Source: Streptomyces virginiae
Lineage (GTDB): Bacteria > Actinomycetota > Actinomycetes > Streptomycetales > Streptomycetaceae
Assembly: GCF_000720455.1 (NCBI RefSeq)
Contig: NZ_JOAK01000005.1
Location: 62,001 to 126,000 of the forward strand
DNA length: 64,000 nt
Direction: 5' to 3'
A model generated the notes under the pieces. The model saw nothing but the letters and a program-made list of their open reading frames with translations. It did not search any database and was not told the origin of the DNA. A program made the position numbers and the translations under genes. Positions 38,069 to 49,266 of this stretch are shown one piece after another. Numbering within the stretch: position 1 is the stretch's first letter; every line of letters begins with the position of its first letter.

Positions 38069-39310
38069 CTACTTGATCCACTCCGCCCAGTCCATGTTCC
38101 AGCCGTTGAGGCCGTTGTCCGGGGCGATCTGCTTGTCCTTGGAGTTCTTCACGACGACCACGTCGCCGATCAGCGACTCGTCGAAGAACCAGGCCGCGGG
38201 CTGCTTGGAGTCGCCCGCGCCGCGGACGTCCTTGAGGCCGACGCAGCCGTGGCTGACGTTCGACGACCCGAAGGTGCTCGACGGGGCCCAGTAGTTGCCG
38301 TGCACGAAGGTGCCCGAGTTCGACAGCCGCATCGCGTGCGGGACGTCGGAGATGTCGTACTCCCCGCCGAAGCCGACGGTCGCGCCGTTCATCCGGGTGA
38401 CCTTGTACTTCTCGCTGATGACCATCTGACCGTTGTAGGTCGTGGTGGACGGGGCGCCCGCGGTGATCGGGACGTCCTTGAGGACCTGGCCGTCCCGGAC
38501 GACCTGCATCGTGTGCGCGGCCGCGTCGACGGTGGAGACCTGCGAGCGGCCGATCTTGAAGGTGACCGTACGGGTCTGCTTGCCGTAGACCCCCGGGCGG
38601 CCCTCGACCCCGTCCAGGGCGAGCTTGACGGTGACCGTCGTGCCCGCGGCCCAGTACTTCTCGGGGCGGAAGTCGAGGCGGTCGTTGCCGAACCAGTGGC
38701 CCTCGACCGGGACGGCCGGCTCGGCCGTCACCGTGATGGCCTTCTCGACGGCTTCGGGGTTGGTGATGCCACGGGAGAAGTTGATCGAGACCGGCATGCC
38801 CACGCCGACGGTCGCGCCGTCCTCGGGCGTGTAGTGGCCCACGAAGGTGTTCGTCGGGGTCAGGGTCGTGAAGGAGGTGTCCTTGGCGGACTCCCGGCCG
38901 GCCTCGTCCTTGGCGACCGCGTGGACCTTGTACTCGGTGGCCGAGGCCAGGTGGCGGGCCGGCTCCCAGCTCGCGCCGTCGTCGGAGACCTTGCCCTCGA
39001 CCGCGTTGCCCTTGGTGTCGGCGACGGTCACCGTGCTGAGCTTGCCCCCGGTGCTCGTGATCTTCAGGACGCCGCTGGTCGCGACCTCCTTGGCCCCGTC
39101 GTCGGGCTTGACGCTGACGACGGCCTTCGAAGCCTCGGTGCCGGTCTTGCCACCGCCCCCGGCGTTGTCGCTTCCGCTGCCGTTGCTGTTGCCGCCGCCA
39201 CCGCCACTGCAGGCGGTGGTGAACAGCAGGGCCGCTCCCAGCAGAAGGGCCGGCAGGCCGGTCCGGGCGCGGCCGCGTATCGGCTGCACGTTCACTCGTG
39301 TTCTCCCCAT
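38069..39310 (-). CDS. L,D-transpeptidase lipoprotein with Ig-like domains (LdtMt2 type)
   Basis: Cross-links peptidoglycan stems by 3-3 bonds outside the membrane. About 413 residues: lipobox FTTAC, a Gly/Asn/Ser linker, two Ig-like domains (about 60-260), then a YkuD domain. The catalytic motif is NVSHGCVGLKD with the nucleophile Cys. The His of GTFVHGNYW and the C-terminal WNMDWAEWIK cap match LdtMt2-like proteins. Start at MGRTRVNVQP (39310) has GGGGG just upstream. A close paralogue lies at 43545-44774. Both flank a third transpeptidase and two SpaA-type proteins. Confidence 0.95.
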   Translation of the reverse strand: MGRTRVNVQPIRGRARTGLPALLLGAALLFTTACSGGGGGNSNGSGSDNAGGGGKTGTEASKAVVSVKPDDGAKEVATSGVLKITSTGGKLSTVTVADTKGNAVEGKVSDDGASWEPARHLASATEYKVHAVAKDEAGRESAKDTSFTTLTPTNTFVGHYTPEDGATVGVGMPVSINFSRGITNPEAVEKAITVTAEPAVPVEGHWFGNDRLDFRPEKYWAAGTTVTVKLALDGVEGRPGVYGKQTRTVTFKIGRSQVSTVDAAAHTMQVVRDGQVLKDVPITAGAPSTTTYNGQMVISEKYKVTRMNGATVGFGGEYDISDVPHAMRLSNSGTFVHGNYWAPSSTFGSSNVSHGCVGLKDVRGAGDSKQPAAWFFDESLIGDVVVVKNSKDKQIAPDNGLNGWNMDWAEWIK

Positions 39311-39433
39311 GTCCCCCGCGCACGGACAGTCGCGCGCATGTCGACAGGAAATCACACGGGAGGATCACGATGAGCCACGGTCTTGTCACCGTTCCGTCCC
39401 AACTGCCGCGACACGGCCGGGACGGCTTGCAGG

Positions 39434-40141
39434 TCAGTCCTCGGTGCCCGGCTTGGTGCCCCAGACGTAGACGGCGTCACCCTCGCCGAGCAGGTCCCAC
39501 AGGCGCTTGGCGTCCGGTTCGGTGAGGTTGACGCAGCCGGCGGAGCCGCCGCCCTCGTAGAGGGTGCCGGGAGAGCCGTGCAGGGCCTGGCCCCCGTCGA
39601 AGAACTGGGCGTACGGCATGGGCGATCCGTACAGCGTGGAGACGTGGTCCTTGCTGCGCCAGTACACCTCGTGCCAGCCGGTCCGGGTCTCCTGGAAGTC
39701 GCGGCCGGTGCGGATCGGCACGGGCCGCAGGACGATGTCGCCGTCCTCCTGCACCCACAGCAGCTGGCGGTCCAGGTCGACGCAGGTGACGCGGTGTTCA
39801 CGTGCGGGGCAGTCGCCCGCGGCGTTGGGGTCGGGGCGGGCCGTCACGACGAGCATCGTGCGGTAGGTGGCGACGCCCGCGTAGCCGTCGGCGGGGCTGA
39901 CGCCGTTCTTGCGCTGGAAGTCGCGGACCGCGATGCAGTCCGCCGCGGACTGCACCCCGTCGACCGGCCGTCCCACGTGGTGCTCCAGCTCCCGCTGGTA
40001 GGGGCCGGTGCCCGCCACGCACGCGCTCTCCGGTTCCGCCGGGGCGGCCGCCGCGAGGGAGGGGTGCGGGCCCGCGAGTGCGAGCAGGGCGCCGATCACG
40101 GCCGCCCGGGCCACCGGGCCTCTCCCCTGACGTGCGGCCAT
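39434..40141 (-). CDS. Secreted L,D-transpeptidase with peptidoglycan-binding domain
   Basis: 235 residues. Sec signal (ARAAVIGALLALAGPHPSLA), then a PG_binding_1-like domain (about 45-110, VQSAADCIAVRDFQRKNGVS) and a YkuD domain. The active site is ALHGSPGTLYEGGGSAGCVN, where the His and Cys are spaced as in YkuD enzymes. It differs from the two Ig-type paralogues nearby: no lipobox, shorter, and a binding domain at the front. The ATG has GAGGAGG upstream. A further in-frame start at 40255 lies in the neighbour's 3' end and is rejected. Confidence 0.9.
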   Translation of the reverse strand: MAARQGRGPVARAAVIGALLALAGPHPSLAAAAPAEPESACVAGTGPYQRELEHHVGRPVDGVQSAADCIAVRDFQRKNGVSPADGYAGVATYRTMLVVTARPDPNAAGDCPAREHRVTCVDLDRQLLWVQEDGDIVLRPVPIRTGRDFQETRTGWHEVYWRSKDHVSTLYGSPMPYAQFFDGGQALHGSPGTLYEGGGSAGCVNLTEPDAKRLWDLLGEGDAVYVWGTKPGTED

Positions 40142-40238
40142 AGGAGCCTCCTCGGTCTGCGAGCGCGACGGGTCGTACCCCAGCCAAACCGTGTCGCCGG
40201 GGTACGGCTCGCGCTGCTGCGCCGCCGGGGTGAGGAGG

Positions 40239-41108
40239 TCACTCCACCGGCGCACCCGGCCGCTCGGTCCGGGCCCGGCGGCCGCCCTCCCGGGTGCCCT
40301 CGTCCGCGGCCGCGCCCTTCTCCTCCAGGGGGATCGGCTCGGCCCGCTTGTTGTGGACGGTGAGCACGAGCTGCCGGCCGCTCGCGGCGTCCAGCCGATA
40401 GGGGCCGGTCACCGGGGTCTTCGGCATGACGTAGCCCTCGGGGACGTCCTTCTCGACCAGGAAGTACCCGCCGTCGGCGAGCCCCTCGAAGGCGCAGGTG
40501 CCGTCGGCGTCGGTGGCGCAGCCCGGCCTGACGCGCTGGTCGGCGTCGACGCCCCCGGTCTTGAGGCCGGTGGTGCCGTTGGTCTCCTTCCACAGCTCGA
40601 ACACCGCGCCGTGCAGCGGGGTGCCGGTCTTCGCGTCCTTCTTCCGGACCAGGATCCAGCCGCTGTACGCCGTGTCGGGGCGCCGGTTCGGGACATTGAG
40701 GACGAATCCGTCCCGGGCGGCGGCCGCGCCCAGGTCGAATCCGGTGGACGCTTCGTCCGGCCACTCGTATCCGGCGGGGGCCGCGACCTGGAGCGCGTAG
40801 TACGTCTCGCCGGTCAGCAGCTCCACCGTGCAGACGCCCTTCGCGTCGGTCACGCAGTCGCGGTCGTGCTGCCTTTCGTCGGCCCCCCGGCCGGTGCTCT
40901 GGAGCCCGGCCCGGTCGTTGGTCTCGCGCCACAGCTCGAACCGGGCCCCGGGCAGCGGCGCCCCGGTGTCCAGGTCGGTGCTGCGCAGCACGACCTTGGC
41001 GCTGCCGGCCGCCGCCGGTGGCGGTGCGGCCAGGGCCGGCGCCGCCGCGGTGAGCACCACCGCGGCGGCGAGACCGGTGGTCCACGCCCTCGTCGTCCTG
41101 GCTGTCAT
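40239..41108 (-). CDS. Secreted SpaA/Cna_B-type prealbumin-fold protein
   Basis: 289 residues. Sec signal (TTGLAAAVVLTAAAPALA), then two SpaA-like domains: VVLRSTDLDTGAPLPGARFE (about residue 38) and LVRKKDAKTGTPLHGAVFEL (about 150). Each has the fold's Lys/Thr strand, the E(L/V)W-x-ETN motif, and a cysteine pair (DCVTDAKGVCTV; GCATDADGTCAF). No LPXTG motif or C-terminal membrane segment is visible; the tail is charged. It is likely a secreted or wall-associated subunit rather than a sortase substrate. It ends 97 bp from the small transpeptidase gene and is probably in its operon. Confidence 0.82.
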   Translation of the reverse strand: MTARTTRAWTTGLAAAVVLTAAAPALAAPPPAAAGSAKVVLRSTDLDTGAPLPGARFELWRETNDRAGLQSTGRGADERQHDRDCVTDAKGVCTVELLTGETYYALQVAAPAGYEWPDEASTGFDLGAAAARDGFVLNVPNRRPDTAYSGWILVRKKDAKTGTPLHGAVFELWKETNGTTGLKTGGVDADQRVRPGCATDADGTCAFEGLADGGYFLVEKDVPEGYVMPKTPVTGPYRLDAASGRQLVLTVHNKRAEPIPLEEKGAAADEGTREGGRRARTERPGAPVE

Positions 41109-41151
41109 GCCGCTCCGTCCGTCGTTGGGGGCCTTGGGTCGGACCGGGAGG

Positions 41152-43407
41152 TCAGGCCCGGGGACCCTTGGCGTCCTTCGGGTGCCCGGGGTGCCCGCCC
41201 TTGCCCTTTCCGTGGTTTCCCTTTCCGTGGTTTCCCTTTCCGTGGTTTCCCTTGCCGTGGTTTCCCTTGCCGTGGCCCTTGCCGTGGTCTCCCTTGCCCT
41301 TGCCGTGGCCGTCGCGCTCGTTGCGGAGCGTGACCACGAGCCGTCGGTCCGGGGTGGCGGCGTCCAGCGTCAGCGGTCCGGTCACCCGGTCCGCGGGCAG
41401 CGCGTAGCCCTCGGGCACGGCCGTCTCGACCAGGTAGTAGGAGCCCTCGGGGAGCGGGCCGAAGTCGCAGACTCCGCCGCGGTCCGTGGCGCAGCCGTCC
41501 GCCGCCCTGCGGTCGGTGTTGATGCCGCGCGTCTGCAGGCCGGCGGTGCCGTTGGTCTCCTGCCACACCTCGAACACCGCGCCGCGCAGCGGCCGCCGGG
41601 TCTTGGCGTCCTGCTTGAGGACCCGGATGGCGCCCTCGTACCGCTCGCTCCTGGTGTTCGGGACGGCGACGACGATGCCGTCCGCCACGTCGCCCTCGGT
41701 CAGGTCGAAGCGCGTGACCGGGTCCGCCGGCGGTTCGTATCCGGCCGGAACGGCGGTCTCCCGCCAGTAGTAGGTCTGGCCGACGGGCAGCTCCACCGTG
41801 CAGGTACCCCGTGCGTCGGTCACGCAGGCGCCGTCCAGCCGGGTGTCACCGCCCGGGCCGGCGGTCTGCAGCCCGGGGGTGCCGTTGCTCTCCCGCCACA
41901 GCTCGAACTCCGCGCCCGCCAGTGCCGCGCCCGTCGCCCCGTCCGTCTTGCGCAGCACCACCCGGGCGCCGTCCGGCGGCTCGGGGCTCCGCTGGTTGTC
42001 CGCCTCGTACCGGACGCCGGCCTGCGCGTTCTCGGCGGTCAGCGTCAGCGCGTTCACCGGCTGGGGCGGGAGCACGTACCCGGGGGGCGCCTGGGTCTCG
42101 CGCCAGTAGTAGGTGCCGAGTTCGGTGGTCGTCTCGCACAGGCCGCTCGCCGGGGTGGTGCACTCGGTGACGCGGGTGTCGGCGCCCGGACCGGTGGGCT
42201 GGAGGCCGGCCGTGCCGTTGGTCTCCCGCCACAGCTCGAACCGCGCGCCCGCCAGTGCCGCGCCCGTCGCCGCGTCCCGCTTGAGGACGGAGACCGAGCC
42301 GGTCACCGGGACCGGGCCGGCGCAGTCGGGCAGGTCGCCGTTGAAGGGGTAGGCGTGGAACTCCTGGCCGCCGCCCCCGACGGTCTCGCTGCCGTGGGTG
42401 ACGGAGCCGGTGGTGAAGAAGCGGCCGTTGATGCCGGGCAGGGTGACGGTGGTCTCGGAGGTCTGCTGCCCCATCAGGAAGCTGCCCTGGAACTGGCCGC
42501 CGCCGGTCAGCCGCACGGTGGTGGCGTCGGGGAAGTTCCACAGCAGCCGCTCGCGGTAGGCGTTCAGGGGGTCGGTGTCCGCGATGCCGCCGCTGTACGT
42601 GTTGATCGTGCGGGTGGCACCCAGCACGTTCACCAGGACGGTGGCCGTGGCCGGGATGCGGGCGAACCGGATGCCCTGCTGGCCGCCCCCGTTGCCGACG
42701 AGGTTCGCGTCGACGTTGAAGACCTGGAGCGCGGAGGTGCCGTCGCCTGTGAAGACGGTCTCGAAGCCGCTGTTCACGACGGTGCCGGTGGCCGGGCGGG
42801 GCTGCCCGTCGACCCGGGCGTAGCACTGGCTGGCGGCGCTGAGCCGTTCGCGCAGTCCGGCGTACGGGGTGACGGCGGCGGGGTCCGGGACCAGGCGGCC
42901 GGAGACGACCCCCGTGACGGTGCCCGCGTGGCGGACCACACCGCCGTCGGCGAGGAGGCGTTCGCCCGCGGCGACGGTGACGCCTCCGCCGGTGGTGAGG
43001 AAGTCGGCGCCTTCGGGGGGCGGTACGAGCGATCCGGCGCCGACGATGCCGACGTTGTACCGGCTGTCGCCGCCGGCCACCTTGTCCTGGTCGAAGCCAC
43101 CGAGGACGACGAGGCGGCCCTCGGCCTCGGAGGCCCGTCCGCGAACCCGGAAGTCGCCGCCGGCGAAGATGTTGATGCCGTTGTCCCGGCCGCGCAGGAC
43201 GCCGTCGCTGTTGATCGGCGGGTACGGGTCCGGGCAGCGGCCCGGGACGCAGGGACCCAGTCCGTCGGGCAGCGGCGCCCGGGCGGCCGCCACCGGCCGG
43301 TCGGCGCCGGGTCCGGCGGCGACGGCCGCGGGGGCGGCGGCCACGGGGGCGGCGGCGGCCAGCACGGCGCCGATCGCGAGCCCGAGGGTCCAGTTCCTTG
43401 CTGACAT
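41152..43407 (-). CDS. Choice-of-anchor-A plus three SpaA-domain surface protein with His-Gly-Lys tail
   Basis: 751 residues. Sec signal (LGLAIGAVLAAAAPVAAAPA), then a choice-of-anchor-A domain (about 70-365, with GINIFAGGDFRVRGR, NVDANLVGNGGG and GQFQGSFLMGQQTS). Three SpaA domains follow (about 373, 490 and 605), each with E(L/V)W-x-E(T/S)NGT and a cysteine pair. The end is a low-complexity tail of HGKGN units rich in His, Gly and Lys. No LPXTG is present. Related to the adjacent smaller SpaA protein through the shared domain type. The start at MSARNWTLG (43407) gives a clean signal peptide. Confidence 0.85.
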   Translation of the reverse strand: MSARNWTLGLAIGAVLAAAAPVAAAPAAVAAGPGADRPVAAARAPLPDGLGPCVPGRCPDPYPPINSDGVLRGRDNGINIFAGGDFRVRGRASEAEGRLVVLGGFDQDKVAGGDSRYNVGIVGAGSLVPPPEGADFLTTGGGVTVAAGERLLADGGVVRHAGTVTGVVSGRLVPDPAAVTPYAGLRERLSAASQCYARVDGQPRPATGTVVNSGFETVFTGDGTSALQVFNVDANLVGNGGGQQGIRFARIPATATVLVNVLGATRTINTYSGGIADTDPLNAYRERLLWNFPDATTVRLTGGGQFQGSFLMGQQTSETTVTLPGINGRFFTTGSVTHGSETVGGGGQEFHAYPFNGDLPDCAGPVPVTGSVSVLKRDAATGAALAGARFELWRETNGTAGLQPTGPGADTRVTECTTPASGLCETTTELGTYYWRETQAPPGYVLPPQPVNALTLTAENAQAGVRYEADNQRSPEPPDGARVVLRKTDGATGAALAGAEFELWRESNGTPGLQTAGPGGDTRLDGACVTDARGTCTVELPVGQTYYWRETAVPAGYEPPADPVTRFDLTEGDVADGIVVAVPNTRSERYEGAIRVLKQDAKTRRPLRGAVFEVWQETNGTAGLQTRGINTDRRAADGCATDRGGVCDFGPLPEGSYYLVETAVPEGYALPADRVTGPLTLDAATPDRRLVVTLRNERDGHGKGKGDHGKGHGKGNHGKGNHGKGNHGKGNHGKGKGGHPGHPKDAKGPRA
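41204..41308 (-). repeat. Tandem 15-bp repeats encoding the HGKGN tail
   Basis: Units of CCCTTTCCGTGGTTT, with minor T/G variation (CTTTCC or CTTGCC), are repeated about five times with partial copies on both sides. Each 15-bp unit codes for five residues (N-H-G-K-G). The near-identity of the units suggests recent expansion or slippage, so the tail length is likely to vary between strains. Confidence 0.9.
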
Positions 43408-43544
43408 GACGCTCCGTCCGTTTCCCCTGCTGCCCTCACGTGCCCTGACAGGCTGGGGGCAGGGGTCGGCGGTACGGGTCGTGGACACTCGCCGCTACGG
43501 CATTCCGATCACACAAGTCACTCTTGCGGGGGGCGGGGCGCCGT

Positions 43545-44774
43545 TCAGGCGATCGCGGATCCGGCCACCCAGTCCGCCCAGGACATGTTCCAGCCGCCCA
43601 GCCCGTTGTCGGCGGCGACCGTCTTGTCCTGCGAGTTCACGACCTCCACCACGTCCCCGATCAGGGTCCGGTCGAAGAACCAGCCCGCCGGGGTGTCGGA
43701 GCCGCCGCCCTTGTCGTCGCGCAGGCCCACGCAGCCGTGGCTGACGTTGGTGGTGCCGAAGGTGTCGGGGCTGGACCAGTAGTTCCCGTGCAGGAAGGTC
43801 CCGGAGTTGGTGAGCCGCATGGCGTGCGGGACGTCGGGGATGTCGTACTCGCCGCCGAACCCCACCGTCTGGCCGTTCATCCGGGTGACGTCGAAGAGCT
43901 CCATCACCACCATCTTCCCGTTGTAGGTGGTGGTCTTGGGCGCCCCGGCGCTGATCGGCACGGTCGACAGCAGCTCGCCGTCCCGGCGCACCTCCATGGT
44001 GTGGGCGGCCGCGTCCACGGTGGAGATCTGGGAGCGCCCGACGGTGAAGGTGACGGTCTTGGACTGGATCCCGTACGAGCCGGGAGCGCCCTCGACGTCG
44101 CGCAGGTCCATCCGCACGGTGACCTTGGTCCCCGGCTTCCAGTACTGCTTGGGCCGGAAGTCGAGGCGTTCCTTGCCGAACCAGTGGCCGGCCACCTCCA
44201 CGGCCGGCTCGGAGGTGACCCGGATGGCGCGCTCCACGTCGGCGCGCCGTTCGATCTCACGGCTGAACTTGAAGGAGACGATCATGCCGGTGCCGACGGT
44301 CGAGCGGTTCTCTGGCTTGAAGTAGCCGATGAACCGCTCCTCGGGAACGTAGGTGGTGAAGGTGGTGTGCCGGGCCTGGCGGCGGTTGTGCCCGTCGAGG
44401 GCGACCGCGTCCACGGTGTACTTGGCCGCGAGGGCGAGCCGGCCGGCCTGCGGGGTGGGGCTCCAGCTGAGCCCGTCGGCGGCGATGGCGCCGGGGACCT
44501 CCTCCGCCTGCGCGTCCTCCACCTTGGTCACCACGACCCGCTCCAGCCGCCCTTCGGGCACGGTGACCGTCAGCCGCCCGTCGGCCGGGACGCCCTTGGC
44601 GTTGTCGTCGGGGGTGATGCGGATGGCTTCGTCCGGCGAGCGGACTCTGCCGGGGAGCTGGATCTCGACGGGCGATTTGCCGTCCTGGGTGCAGCCGGCC
44701 AGCCCGCCCAGCAGGCCCGCCCATGCCGCCACGGCGGCCAAGCCCGCCCCTGCCCGCCTCGTCAGAAGTGTCAC
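43545..44774 (-). CDS. L,D-transpeptidase lipoprotein with Ig-like domains, paralogue
   Basis: 409 residues with lipobox GGLAGC, two Ig-like domains and a YkuD domain. The active site is NVSHGCVGLRDD, with GTFLHGNYW and the closing GGWNMSWADWV. Residues run closely parallel to the protein at 38069-39310, so the two arose by duplication. The GTG at 44774 has GGAGGG about 4 nt upstream. A long in-frame extension to 45071 has no start support and overlaps the glgX 5' end. It lies just downstream of nothing related on this strand (glgX is divergent). Confidence 0.94.
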   Translation of the reverse strand: MTLLTRRAGAGLAAVAAWAGLLGGLAGCTQDGKSPVEIQLPGRVRSPDEAIRITPDDNAKGVPADGRLTVTVPEGRLERVVVTKVEDAQAEEVPGAIAADGLSWSPTPQAGRLALAAKYTVDAVALDGHNRRQARHTTFTTYVPEERFIGYFKPENRSTVGTGMIVSFKFSREIERRADVERAIRVTSEPAVEVAGHWFGKERLDFRPKQYWKPGTKVTVRMDLRDVEGAPGSYGIQSKTVTFTVGRSQISTVDAAAHTMEVRRDGELLSTVPISAGAPKTTTYNGKMVVMELFDVTRMNGQTVGFGGEYDIPDVPHAMRLTNSGTFLHGNYWSSPDTFGTTNVSHGCVGLRDDKGGGSDTPAGWFFDRTLIGDVVEVVNSQDKTVAADNGLGGWNMSWADWVAGSAIA

Positions 44775-44948
44775 GATCCCTCCAACGACCGGAGCCCTCC
44801 GGGGGAAACGTGAGGGCGGGCGACGTTCCGGGCAGAACAGTCCGGGCAGAACAGTGGGAAGGACCAGACGGGGGCGGGCCCGGGCCGGGACGCCGGGGCC
44901 ACACACTCCCCTCCCCCCGCCGGTACCGAGGAGCCGTGGAGGCGGGCA

Positions 44949-47318
<2,370 letters not shown>

Positions 47319-47989
47319 GGAGGGCGGCCAGCGCGGCGCGTTCGCCGTCGTCGAGGGGCTCGATCATCTCGTGCTCGGCGACGCCGCGCCAGCGCATGGC
47401 GTCCAGCCACCGCCGGTGGCCCTCCTCGGTGAGCTCCACGTCGACCCGGCGGCGGTCGGCGGCGGCTCGCAGCCTGCGGACCAGGCCGGACTTCTCCAGG
47501 GTGTCGAGGCGGCCGGTCATCCCGGCCGGGGAGAGGAGCAGTTCGGCGGCGAGCTCGGCGGAGGGGGCCCGCCAGGGTGCGCCGCGGGAGGCGAGCCGGT
47601 GCATCGTCTCGAACTCGAAGGCCTGGAGCCCGGTCTCGGCGAGCGCCCGCTCCTTGCCGTGCGACACGTGCTTGGCGAGGAGCTGGATGCGGGTGATGAC
47701 GGCCTCGGTGGGGACGTCGAAGGGCACTTTGCCGGTCCAGCGGGCGATGTGGCGGTCGACGGAGTCCTCGGCGGACTCCTCGGCGGACTCCGCGGCGGAG
47801 TTCTCGCCGCTGTTCCCGCCGGTGCTCTCGGCGCTGTTCCCGCCGGTGCTCTCGGCGGCGTCCTCGGCGCGCTCCGTTGCCGCCTCCGCCCCGGTGGCCC
47901 GTCCGCCCGCGCTCCGCGCCCGGCCTTCGGCCGCCTCTCTGCCCATGCCCGCATTATGTCCCGTCCTCCGCCCGGGCCTGCGCCGGTAT

Positions 47990-48016
47990 TTCGTTGACGA
48001 ATGATTCGCTGGCGAA
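47990..48016. promoter_or_regulatory. Two perfect 12-bp palindromes, probable MarR operator
   Basis: TTCGTTGACGAA (47990-48001) and TTCGCTGGCGAA (48005-48016) share the form TTCG-N4-CGAA and are centred 15 bp apart. Around them TATTTCG and CGAAATA form a wider palindrome. They occupy the 83-bp divergent gap between marR and the MFS gene. This arrangement is typical of a repressor that controls both promoters. Confidence 0.75.
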
Positions 48017-48029
48017 ATAACCTCCGGGC

Positions 48030-49232
48030 ATGATCTCGCCGATACCGCGGCTGGTCGCCGGCCGCACCTTCGCCGCCTTCGCCTCCGCACTCGTGCCCAC
48101 CACCCTCACCCTGGCCCTCCTGCGGGCCGGCTCCTCCGGCGATCTGGGTCTCGTGCTGGCCTGCGAGCTGCTGCCCATGCTGCTCCTGCTGCCCGTCGCC
48201 GGGGTGGCCGCCGACCGGTTCCCCGCCCGGCGGGTGGTCCTCGTCGCCGACCTCGTGCGGGCGGCCGCCCAACTGGCGACCGGCGTCCTGCTCATGACCG
48301 GACTCGACGGCCGCGTCCCCGAGCTGGCCGCGCTCGCCGCCGTGACCGGCGCCGCGGTGGCCTTCGGCACGCCCGCGGTACGCACGCTCGTGGCGGCCGC
48401 GGTTCCGCAGGAGGGGCGGCTGCGCGTCAACACCCGGCTCGGGGTGGCCACCGGACTCGCGAACGTCGCGGCTCCGGCGGCCGCCGGCACGTTGTCGCTG
48501 ACCGTGGGCGGCGGCTGGGCCTCGCTGCTCACCGGGGCGCTCTTCGTCCTCTCCGCGCTCACCCTCGGCGGCCTGCGCACCACAACGGTCCCGCGTACCG
48601 CCCCGCGCGCCGCCTTCGGCACCGAACTGCGCGCCGGCTGGGCCGAGACCAGGCGCCACCCGTGGTTCCTCGCCAACGTGCTGGCCCACGGGGTGTGGCA
48701 CCTGGCGGCCGGGCTGCTCCTGACGCTGGGTCCGGTCATCGCCATGGAGGACCTGGGCGGCGAGGGCTCCTGGGTGGTGATCGCCCAGGTCGGCACGGTC
48801 GGCATGCTCGCCGGCGTCTGGACGGCCGGGCGACTGCCGCTGCGCCGGCCGCTGTACGGGGTGGCCGTCGGGGCAGCCGCCCAGGCACTGCCGCTCACCG
48901 CCTTCGCGCTGCGGCTGCCGCTGCCGGCGACCGCGGCCGCGTTCTGCTGCGCCATGTTCGGCCTGGGGGTGCTGAGCCCGCTGTGGGAGACGGAGATGCA
49001 GCGCCGCATCCCGCTGGAGACCCTGGGTCGGGTCGGATCCTTCGACACCCTCATCTCGTTCGCCGCGCGCCCCTTGGGGCTGGCGGTGGCCGCCCCGCTG
49101 GCCGCCGCGGTCGGAGCCACGGTCCCGCTGCTGGTCGCGGCCGTCCTCAGCGCCACCGCGAACCTGTCCGTACTGCTGCTTCCGGACGTCCGCAGACATC
49201 CGGAACCGACTCGCTCATCCGTACTGCGATGA
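48030..49232 (+). CDS. MFS transporter, probable exporter
   Basis: 400 residues with about 12 membrane helices, MFS superfamily. The segment between helices 2 and 3, VAADRFPARRVVLVADLVRA, matches the family loop motif D-R-x-x-R-R. No catalytic residues identify a substrate. Divergent from a MarR regulator, so a drug or toxic metabolite is the likely cargo. The ATG is 14 bp after the second operator palindrome, and the Shine-Dalgarno is weak (CCTCCGGGC). The gene ends 34 bp before the next start. Confidence 0.88.
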   Translation: MISPIPRLVAGRTFAAFASALVPTTLTLALLRAGSSGDLGLVLACELLPMLLLLPVAGVAADRFPARRVVLVADLVRAAAQLATGVLLMTGLDGRVPELAALAAVTGAAVAFGTPAVRTLVAAAVPQEGRLRVNTRLGVATGLANVAAPAAAGTLSLTVGGGWASLLTGALFVLSALTLGGLRTTTVPRTAPRAAFGTELRAGWAETRRHPWFLANVLAHGVWHLAAGLLLTLGPVIAMEDLGGEGSWVVIAQVGTVGMLAGVWTAGRLPLRRPLYGVAVGAAAQALPLTAFALRLPLPATAAAFCCAMFGLGVLSPLWETEMQRRIPLETLGRVGSFDTLISFAARPLGLAVAAPLAAAVGATVPLLVAAVLSATANLSVLLLPDVRRHPEPTRSSVLR

Positions 49233-49266
49233 TGTGTTCGACATCGTCGCTGAGGGGAGCCCCTGC

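Noticed and set aside
41204..41308. CRISPR array
   Set aside because: Repeats are 15 bp without spacers, in frame, and encode a protein tail.
40239..43407. Sortase-anchored pilins
   Set aside because: No LPXTG motif or C-terminal membrane segment in either SpaA protein, and no sortase gene in the window.
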